Source: Parvularcula dongshanensis
GTDB taxonomy: Bacteria; Pseudomonadota; Alphaproteobacteria; Caulobacterales; Parvularculaceae
Direction: 5' to 3'
DNA length: 64,000 nt
Assembly (NCBI RefSeq): GCF_014199615.1
Contig: NZ_JACHOB010000005.1
Span: 186,001-250,000 of the forward strand
A program made the position numbers and the translations under genes. Positions 53,196 through 64,000 of this stretch are shown here, in pieces. The notes beneath the pieces were generated by a model. It had not been told where the DNA came from, searched no databases, and saw nothing but the letters and a program-made list of their open reading frames with translations. Each line of letters begins with the position of its first letter. Position 1 is the stretch's first letter.

Positions 53196-54128
53196 ATGAC
53201 TGCACTCGTCATCGCCGAACATGACGGCGAGCACCTCTCGGATGCTACCGCGAAGACGGTGACCGCCGCGACCAAGCTAGGCGGGGACGTCCACGTCCTC
53301 GTCGCCGGACCAGATGCCATCGCGCAGGCCGCATCGAAGCTCGGCGGCGTCACCAAAGTCCTGCACGCGGGCGACGACGCCTACGCGAAGCAGCTCGCAG
53401 AGCCCATGGCCGCACTGATCGTCGGCCTTGCCGGCGACTACGATGCGATCCTCGCGCCAGCGGGCACGGACGGAAAGAACTTCCTGCCCCGCGTCGCGGC
53501 GCTCCTAGACGTGATGCAGATCAGCGCCATCACCGGGGTCGAGGGGCCGGACACCTTCCTGCGTCCAATCTACGCGGGCAACGCGGTCGCGACCGTGAAG
53601 TCGTCCGATGCGAAGAAGGTCATCACCGTTCAGGCGACCGCCTTCGAAGCGCCGTCCGGCGAGGGCTCCGCCCCCGTCGAGCCCGTCGGCGAAGGCGTCG
53701 AGCTTCCGTCCGTGTCGGACTTCGTCGCGGAGGAACTCACCCACTCGGACCGGCCCGAGCTTCAAGGCGCGAAGATCGTCATCTCGGGCGGCCGTGCGCT
53801 CGGCTCGACCGAGAACTTCGAGGAGTACATCTTCCCGATCGCGGACAAGATCGGCGCCGCGGTCGGCGCGTCCCGCGCCGCGGTCGATGCGGGCTACGTC
53901 CCCAACGACTATCAGGTCGGCCAGACCGGCAAGGTCGTCGCACCCGACCTCTACATCGCGGTCGGCATCTCCGGGGCGATCCAGCACCTCGCGGGCATGA
54001 AGGACTCCAAGGTCATCGTCGCGATCAACAAGGACGAGGAGGCGCCGATCTTCTCGGTCGCCGATTACGGCCTCGTCGCGGACCTCTTCGAGGCGCTGCC
54101 AAAGCTGAAGGACGCGCTCGGGGCGTGA
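53196..54128 (+). CDS. etfA: Electron transfer flavoprotein, alpha subunit
   Basis: FAD-binding large subunit of ETF. It is 310 residues long. The N-terminal [14 protein letters not shown] is typical. The C-terminal FAD domain carries [50 protein letters not shown] and the [16 protein letters not shown] motif, all intact. The ATG follows the etfB stop with no gap, implying coupling. It ends four bases before the convergent DASS transporter gene, with no terminator hairpin between them. Confidence 0.97.
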   Translation: MTALVIAEHDGEHLSDATAKTVTAATKLGGDVHVLVAGPDAIAQAASKLGGVTKVLHAGDDAYAKQLAEPMAALIVGLAGDYDAILAPAGTDGKNFLPRVAALLDVMQISAITGVEGPDTFLRPIYAGNAVATVKSSDAKKVITVQATAFEAPSGEGSAPVEPVGEGVELPSVSDFVAEELTHSDRPELQGAKIVISGGRALGSTENFEEYIFPIADKIGAAVGASRAAVDAGYVPNDYQVGQTGKVVAPDLYIAVGISGAIQHLAGMKDSKVIVAINKDEEAPIFSVADYGLVADLFEALPKLKDALGA

Positions 54129-54132
54129 GGCC

Positions 54133-55614
54133 TCACGTCACGGCCGGGACCAGGAACCTGGCCACGGCCGTGATGATCAGGATGCCGATGAGGTTGAGGC
54201 GAAGGCCGATCCTCGCCATCCGGGCGATCGACAGCTCCCCCGTCGCATAGGCGATGGCGTTCGGCGCCGTCGCCATCGGGAACATGAAGGCGCAGGTCGC
54301 CGCCAAGGCAACCGGCATCGCGATCTCTTCGGCGACCAGGCCCGCCCCCGCCGCCATGGCGACGATTACCGGCGTCAGCGCCGCGGCCGTCGCGACGTTC
54401 GAAGTCAGCTCGGTCGCGAAGATGACGAACGTCGTCAGCACCAGGATGACGAGGACCGCGGGCAACGAACCGAGCCCGACGAAGCCCGACGCCATCGCCG
54501 CGCCGAGGCCCGTAGCCGTGACGGCCGACGCCAGGCTGAGCCCGCCGCCGAAGAGGAGGACGACGCCCCAGGGCAGGCGCACGGCCCCCTCCCAGTCGAG
54601 GAGCGCGGTGCCCCGCTCTTTCATGCTGCCGGACGGCACGAGGAAGACGGCGATGGCGCCGGCGACGGCGATGCCGGCGTCTGACAGACCGGCAAGAGGC
54701 GCGACGCCGCCGATCTCGACGCTCTGCAGGACGCCGCGGGCGATCCAGAAGAAGGCCAGGACACCAAGGACTATCAGCGTGCGCCGCTCCGGCACCGACC
54801 AGGCGCCGAGCGCGGCGAGCCGTTCCCGCACCAACGCCCTCGCCTCTCCTCCGTGAGCCGCGTGCTGGACGCCGCGTAGGCGACTGAGGACGAGGTAGGC
54901 CGCGCCCAGAAGAAGCGCCACGGTCGGTACCCCGAACGCCATCCAGGCCGGAAAGCCGATGTGGCCGTGCCCTGCCGCTTCGAGGCCACCGAGCACGATC
55001 AGGTTCGTGGGCGTGCCGATGGGGGTCGCGAGCCCCCCGATCGACGCGCCGTACGCCACGGCCAGGATCAACCCTACCGAAAGCGGATCGGACGCGCCCC
55101 GCCGCGCGCCGAGCGACGCCGCTACGGACAGCGCGACCGGCATCAGCATGATCGTCGTTGCCGTGTTCGATATCCATGCCGAGAGAAGCGCGGAGGCGCA
55201 GAGGAAGCCCGCAATCATCCCCCGCGCGCCCGCCCCGGCCCGGCTGACCGTCAGAAGCGCGAGCCGCTCATGCAGGTTCCACCGCTCGACCGAGCGCGCG
55301 ACGATGAAGCCGCCGAGGAGGAGGACGATGATCGGGCTGAAGTAGGGCGCCGACGCCTCCCCCATCGAGGTCACCCCGAAGAGCGGCAAGACGACGAGCG
55401 GCGAGAGCGAAGTGATGGGGATCGGGATCGCCTCGAACACCCACCAACAGGCCATCAGCGCCAGGAGCGCCAGGATGACCCGTGCGTCGAAGCTCAGCTC
55501 GCCCGGCAGCGGCAGGAGGAGGAGCGTGACGAACGCCGCGACACCAAGCACGAGGCCGAGACCCCGAGCGGTCCGATCAGACTGGCCGCCGGTTCCGTCA
55601 GCCTCCTCCCCCAC
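54133..55614 (-). CDS. DASS-family anion/sodium symporter (SLC13-like)
   Basis: Inner-membrane transporter of the divalent anion:Na+ symporter family, 493 residues with about 11-12 hydrophobic segments. The two family SNT-type motifs are [15 protein letters not shown] near residue 150 and [15 protein letters not shown] near residue 415; in the second, Thr is Val (SNV). IGTPTNLI follows the first repeat. Substrates in the family are di- or tricarboxylates, or sulfate. It lies 12 bases downstream of the alpha-glucuronidase gene on the same strand, so an organic-acid cargo linked to glucuronate use is conceivable but unproven. Confidence 0.92.
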   Translation of the reverse strand: MGEEADGTGGQSDRTARGLGLVLGVAAFVTLLLLPLPGELSFDARVILALLALMACWWVFEAIPIPITSLSPLVVLPLFGVTSMGEASAPYFSPIIVLLLGGFIVARSVERWNLHERLALLTVSRAGAGARGMIAGFLCASALLSAWISNTATTIMLMPVALSVAASLGARRGASDPLSVGLILAVAYGASIGGLATPIGTPTNLIVLGGLEAAGHGHIGFPAWMAFGVPTVALLLGAAYLVLSRLRGVQHAAHGGEARALVRERLAALGAWSVPERRTLIVLGVLAFFWIARGVLQSVEIGGVAPLAGLSDAGIAVAGAIAVFLVPSGSMKERGTALLDWEGAVRLPWGVVLLFGGGLSLASAVTATGLGAAMASGFVGLGSLPAVLVILVLTTFVIFATELTSNVATAAALTPVIVAMAAGAGLVAEEIAMPVALAATCAFMFPMATAPNAIAYATGELSIARMARIGLRLNLIGILIITAVARFLVPAVT

Positions 55615-55626
55615 TCGCGAACGACC

Positions 55627-57672
55627 TCAGTTCCCAGGCGCGTAGGGGAAGCTCTGCGCCTTATACCAGGCGAGGTCGTGCTCGGGCGGCCGCGCCCCCT
55701 CGGGCAGATCCAGGCCGTTCACGCTCTGCCAATAGGCGATGGACGCGTCGCGCCACCAGCGCGCTTCCTTCTCCTGGATGGCGAGGAAGTCCGCCGTCTG
55801 CGCATAGCGATCTTCGTCGATCTTCCCTTCGAGGCCCGCCCAGGTCTCGCGCATCGCCTGTACCTCAGCGACGCCGCGATCGTAGTGGGCGACGAGCGAC
55901 TGCCAGAGGGTGCTGCCATCCTTCACCTCGTGATCCCACGGCACACGGTGGAACCACAGAAGCAATTCTTCCGGCGTCGTCTCGACCTCGTTCCACTGCG
56001 ATGCCAGCGGCTCGTGGTATTGCGAGACCGCGTCCGACCCGCTCTCGGTCCGGTCGAAGCCGACCGCGTCCTTCGTGGCGCGGTGATAGTAGTAGGGCGT
56101 CCAGTCGGCACGGCCGAGGTCGTCGACCCACGGCGCGGGACCGTAGTGATGTCCCGTGCCCATGAGATGCGTGAGGCCGAGCGGCGTCATGTAGTCCACG
56201 ACGGCCTCGCGCGAACGCATCATCATGCCGACGATCCGATCCACGGCCTCGGCGTCGTCCGTGAACGTCTGGCGTACCCAGTCACGCGCGATCGCCTCGG
56301 GCTCCGCCTTCGGGTCCCAGGCGAGCCGTCCGAAGGCGTACCAGTTGGCCTGCGCGAACTGGGAGCCCGACCAGTTCCGGTCCGTCCCGATGTTCGCGAC
56401 GCCCGCCAGGCCGTCCACCCTGTCCGCGACCAGGCTGTCCTTGCCGCGCGCGTGCGTGTCCGCCGTCAACGCCTCGGACCAGAGGGGACCGAGGTAGGAG
56501 AGGTGCGTCGCGAACCCCAGGTACTCCTTGGTGATCTGAAGCTCCGCCAGGAGCGGCGTCTTCGGCATGGCGCCGAAGAGCGGCGAGAAGGGCTCGCGCG
56601 GCTGGAAGTCGAGGGGACCGTTCTTGACCTGCACGAGGACGTTGTCCGCGAACTTCCCGTCGAGGGGGACGAACTCCGTGTAGGCCTGCTTCACGCGGTC
56701 CTCGGGCTCCTCCGCCGAGTAGACGAAGGCCCGCCACATGACGATGCCACCATGCGGTTCGACGGCACGCGCGAGCATGTTGGCCCCATCCGCGTGGGTC
56801 CGGCCGTAGTCCTGCGGTCCCGGTTGGCCTTCGGAGTTCGCCTTGACGAGGAAGCCGCCGAAGTCGGGGATCGCGGCGTAGATCTCGTCCGCCTTCGCCT
56901 TCCACCACGCGGCCACCTCCCCATCGAGCGGGTCGGCCGTTTCGAGCCCGCCGATCTCGATCGGGGCGGAGAACCGCGCGGTGAGGTAGACCTTGATGCC
57001 GTAGGGCCGGAAGACGCCTGCAAGCGCCGCAACCTTCTCGATGAAGGGCGGGGTCAGCACGGTCGCGTCCGCGTTCACGTTGGTCAGTGAGACGCCGTTG
57101 ATTCCGATCGACGCGTTCGCGCGGGCGTAGTCCGTGTAGCGCGGATCGAGGTAGTCCGGCAGCAAGTGCCAGTTCCAGATCGACTCGCCCGAATAACCAC
57201 GCTCCACGTGCCGGTCGAGGTTGTCCCAGTGGTTCAGGAGGCGGAGCCGCTTCGCCGGCTGCTCGGTCAGACCGTCCTCCGGCATCGCCTCCCCGGTCGA
57301 GACAGCGCGGATCAGCCGATAGGTGCCGTAAAGAGCGCCGACGTCGGAGCGAGCGGTGATGACGTAGCCCTCACCGTCCATCGCGATCCTGTACCCCTCC
57401 TCGCCGACGTCGCGCTGACGGGGCAGTCGCGGCGAGCCCTCACCGCGGCAGGAAGACGTTGCGAAGCGGACGGTTCCGTGCGGCAAGGCGGCCGACAGTT
57501 CGTCCCGAGCGATCGTCAGGGTCTCGCTCGGCTCGTCGCAAGGAAGCGTGACATCGGCACCGCCGCCCTCGGCTCGCAGCCAAAGGCGGTAACCATCCTC
57601 GGCCCCAGCGCTTCCCCCTACGCCGAACAGAAGCACCGTCACGGCGCCCAGAGCGCCCAGAACTCGACCCAT
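55627..57672 (-). CDS. Secreted alpha-glucuronidase, glycoside hydrolase family 67
   Basis: Removes (4-O-methyl-)glucuronic acid from the ends of xylo-oligosaccharides. It is 681 residues long, full family length. The start at 57672 has GGGAGGAT immediately upstream, and a signal peptide (about 1-22, ending GSAGA) indicates export. GH67 landmarks are LLNHWDNLDRHVERGYSG, INGVSLTNVNAD, the FGGFLVKANSEGQPGPQDYG region, VMWRAFVY and the late RVPWDHEVKDG; the expected general acid and base Glu/Asp residues fall in these blocks. No xylanase, xylosidase or uronate gene is in the window. Downstream on the same strand is a DASS transporter. Confidence 0.95.
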   Translation of the reverse strand: MGRVLGALGAVTVLLFGVGGSAGAEDGYRLWLRAEGGGADVTLPCDEPSETLTIARDELSAALPHGTVRFATSSCRGEGSPRLPRQRDVGEEGYRIAMDGEGYVITARSDVGALYGTYRLIRAVSTGEAMPEDGLTEQPAKRLRLLNHWDNLDRHVERGYSGESIWNWHLLPDYLDPRYTDYARANASIGINGVSLTNVNADATVLTPPFIEKVAALAGVFRPYGIKVYLTARFSAPIEIGGLETADPLDGEVAAWWKAKADEIYAAIPDFGGFLVKANSEGQPGPQDYGRTHADGANMLARAVEPHGGIVMWRAFVYSAEEPEDRVKQAYTEFVPLDGKFADNVLVQVKNGPLDFQPREPFSPLFGAMPKTPLLAELQITKEYLGFATHLSYLGPLWSEALTADTHARGKDSLVADRVDGLAGVANIGTDRNWSGSQFAQANWYAFGRLAWDPKAEPEAIARDWVRQTFTDDAEAVDRIVGMMMRSREAVVDYMTPLGLTHLMGTGHHYGPAPWVDDLGRADWTPYYYHRATKDAVGFDRTESGSDAVSQYHEPLASQWNEVETTPEELLLWFHRVPWDHEVKDGSTLWQSLVAHYDRGVAEVQAMRETWAGLEGKIDEDRYAQTADFLAIQEKEARWWRDASIAYWQSVNGLDLPEGARPPEHDLAWYKAQSFPYAPGN

Positions 57673-57714
57673 CGATCCTCCCACGCGTCGCTCCGCCTCT
57701 TGTCGGGCGGGTGA

Positions 57715-57790
57715 TGGTGGGCGGTGAGAGGCTCGAACTCCCGACATCCTCGGTGTAAACGAGGCGCTCTACCAACTGAGCTAACCGCCC
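57715..57790 (-). tRNA. tRNA-Val (anticodon UAC)
   Basis: A 76-base minus-strand cloverleaf. The acceptor stem GGGCGGT (57790-57784) pairs with ACCGCCC, and CCA is encoded (57717-57715). The D arm is AGCTCAGTTGGTAGAGC. The anticodon stem-loop is CCTCG-TTTACAC-CGAGG with anticodon TAC, reading GUA and GUG Val codons. The T arm contains GTTCGAGCC. It lies between secG and the alpha-glucuronidase gene, on the same strand as both. Confidence 0.97.
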
Positions 57791-57843
57791 TTCGTCCCGT
57801 CGGTAGCGCGTCGGGACGTAAGGTTCAACGCGACGGGACGGGC

Positions 57844-58287
57844 TTACTCGTCTTCCGGGGTTTCCGGTGCTGCCTCGGAAGCCGGCTCAGTCATCTGTTC
57901 CAACGGCGCCTCGGTTTGAGGCGCTTGGGTTTGAGGCGCCGCGTCGGGCGCGTCCGAGCCGATCGCGTCGAGAAGGTCGCCCGAGTTGACCGCCCCAGGC
58001 ACCACGGTCCGGCTCGGCTGCTCCTCGCCGGTCAGCTCGCGCAGGATGTCGCTCTGGTCCGTGCCGCGGTCGGCGGTCAGGGCCAGCAGAAGCGAAGAAG
58101 CGAAGAAGATGGTCGCGAGCACGGTCGTCGTGCGCGTCAGCGCGTTGGCCGCGCCGCGCCCCGACATGAAGCCGCCGCCCCCGCCACCGCCCATGCCGAG
58201 CGCGCCGCCTTCGGACCGCTGCAGCAGTACGACGATCACGAGCGCGACGACGATGAAGGTGTGAATGGCGAGGAGGATTGCGGTCAT
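57844..58287 (-). CDS. secG: Preprotein translocase subunit SecG
   Basis: Small accessory subunit of the SecYEG channel. It is 147 residues long, with two membrane helices (about 3-22 and 53-75) and the signature VVLLQRSEGGALGMGGGGGGGFMSGRGAANALTRTT region between them. The C-terminal tail (about 80-147) is Pro/Ala/Glu-rich and disordered, longer than in E. coli but common in alphaproteobacteria. It is followed on the same strand by tRNA-Val. Confidence 0.95.
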   Translation of the reverse strand: MTAILLAIHTFIVVALVIVVLLQRSEGGALGMGGGGGGGFMSGRGAANALTRTTTVLATIFFASSLLLALTADRGTDQSDILRELTGEEQPSRTVVPGAVNSGDLLDAIGSDAPDAAPQTQAPQTEAPLEQMTEPASEAAPETPEDE

Positions 58288-58380
58288 GGCGCTTCGAAGT
58301 TCCGTTCGGGAACGCGCGACCTAAGCCCCGGGGGGCGGGGACGCAAGGCCGAGGGGAGCGCCCAACCTTGCGACCATGAT

Positions 58381-58411
58381 CGAAGCGCCGGGCGCATGGC
58401 CCGGCGCTTCG
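58381..58411 (-). terminator. Strong hairpin after katG (probable transcription end, no U-tract)
   Basis: A perfect 13-base stem, CGAAGCGCCGGGC / GCCCGGCGCTTCG with a five-base loop, lies seven bases after the katG stop. No T-run follows on the minus strand, so it may be an I-shaped terminator or a 3' mRNA stabiliser. Confidence 0.6.
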
Positions 58412-58417
58412 AGGTCG

Positions 58418-60902
<2,485 letters not shown>

Positions 60903-61756
60903 ATGACCGACATGGCTGCCCGCATCGCTGTACTGCTCGATACCGACGTTACGAAGGTCCATCCGCTGGGGGTCGGCAGCTCGGGAAGCGGCGCGGTCCT
61001 GACGCGCGTCACGCTCGCGGACGGCCAGGACGTCGTGGCGAAGTCGGCGGAAGCCGAATTCTCCGGCCTCACCTTGGAAGCGTGGATGCTCGAGACGTTG
61101 GCGAGCCACGGCCTTCCCGTGCCCGCCGTCCATCACGCCGAGGACCGGCTGCTGGTGATGGACTACGTCCCCTCGAACGGAGGGCTCGACACGAAGGCGC
61201 AGGAGAATGCCGCCGATGCGGTCGCCGCCCTTCACGACGTGACGGGCGAGTGCTTCGGCTTGGATCGCGACACGGTCATCGGTCCCCTGCCCCAGCCGAA
61301 CCCGCAGGCGGAGGACTGGCGTGTCTTCTTCGCCGAACACCGCCTGCGCCGGTTCGCGAGGAAGGCGCGAGACGAAGGGCGGTTGAGCGCGAAGACCGCG
61401 GCCTCGATCGACCGCGTCGCGGACCGGGTCGATAAGCTCATACCCGCTGGCTCCGTCCCCTCGCTGATCCACGGCGATCTTTGGGGCGGCAACGTGATGG
61501 TCGGCGCAGACGGCCGCTGCCGCTTCATCGACCCGGCCATCTACTACGCCGATGCGGAGGTCGAACTTGCCTACTCGACCCTCTCCGGCACGTTCGGGGA
61601 CGCATTCTTCGGCCGCTACCGGGAACACCGGCCGATAGCGCCGGGCTTCTTCGAGGAGCGGCGGGACCTCTACAACCTCTACCCGCTCCTCGTGCACACG
61701 CGGCTCTTCGGCGGACACTACGCGCAATCCGTCGAGCGGATCGCGGCGCGCTTTGC

Positions 61757-61760
<4 letters not shown>
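60903..61760 (+). CDS. Fructosamine-3-kinase-family protein
   Basis: Aminoglycoside-phosphotransferase-fold kinase that phosphorylates glycated amines so that they can be released from proteins (protein deglycation). It is 285 residues long. It has the G-loop region VGSSGSGAVLTRVTL, the catalytic loop SLIHGDLWGGNVMV (Asp at the centre of HGD) and FIDPAIYYADAEVELAY, whose Asp coordinates Mg. It has the LHDVTGECFGLD helix and the ending typical of the family. It diverges from katG. The stop overlaps the convergent antiporter gene by four bases. Confidence 0.92.
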
Positions 61761-63007
<1,247 letters not shown>

Positions 63008-63094
63008 GCGTGTTCCCCCGGGTCCGGTTACGCCCGAGTCGGGCTTTCGGAACGGTAGGGGTGCCAGGCGGCCCGCTCAACAGCGCTCAGGCGC

Positions 63095-64000
<906 letters not shown>

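Noticed and set aside
54961-57090. 709-codon plus-strand frame across the transporter and alpha-glucuronidase genes
   Set aside because: It spans two well-supported minus-strand genes and their junction; composition is Arg/Glu/Val-biased with no family resemblance.

Overview
The window is a GC-rich bacterial chromosome segment from an alphaproteobacterium. The evidence is the gene order mrcA-amiC / rne-bepA-dsbA, an RNase E that ends in a GWW motif, a consensus CtrA-type site (TTAA-N7-TTAA) upstream of amiC, a twin-TM HIG1 protein, a short SecG and a Caulobacterales/Parvularculales-style TonB-dependent receptor. The exact order is not provable from this sequence; Parvularculales, Hyphomonadaceae or Caulobacterales are my best guesses. 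I see no insertion sequence, prophage, CRISPR array or plasmid function. Coding density is very high and many neighbouring genes overlap by 1-4 bases.

Layout. 1-2509: end-truncated PBP1A and an AmiC-type amidase. 3100-8299: RNase E, periplasmic M48 protease and DsbA-like protein. 8300-11715: a TonB-dependent receptor with an AT-richer leader and its own terminator. 11716-16211: thiSG, then aroQ-accB-accC-pgsA, then a nitroreductase. 16251-32785 (minus strand): one long division and cell-wall (dcw) operon, mraZ-rsmH-ftsL-ftsI-murE-murF-mraY-murD-ftsW-murG-murC-murB-ddl-ftsQ-ftsA, with an MraZ-type operator and a perfect DnaA box at its head. 33000-33389: RNase P RNA. 33450-38467: Mur-ligase-family gene, ilvE, mazG and a GH15 glucan hydrolase. 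38568-41450: a compact operon of type III polyketide synthase, methyltransferase and FAD oxidoreductase. 41432-51870: metallopeptidase, histidinol phosphatase, CNT transporter, small HTH regulator with a 41-residue membrane peptide, rdgB-hemW, hybrid histidine kinase, YifB, two small exported proteins, HIG1 protein and a cobalamin adenosyltransferase. 51867-64000: BLUF photosensor, etfBA, DASS transporter, GH67 alpha-glucuronidase, tRNA-Val, secG, katG, fructosamine-kinase-like protein, Na+/H+ antiporter and the 3' part of ligA.

Most striking observation. The dcw operon is complete in order down to ftsA but contains proteins with eroded active sites. The murD product has lost the metal-binding DHLDRH segment and the DSKAT motif. 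The ftsA product has lost the actin-fold nucleotide motifs but keeps its C-terminal membrane-binding-like helix. ftsI carries KTS instead of KTG. No ftsZ follows ftsA; a nitroreductase gene does. A non-canonical Mur ligase gene lies just beyond the operon head, on the other side of rnpB. Together these suggest a lineage in which part of the division and precursor machinery has been remodelled or moved. The second candidate for new biology is the three-gene type III PKS operon.
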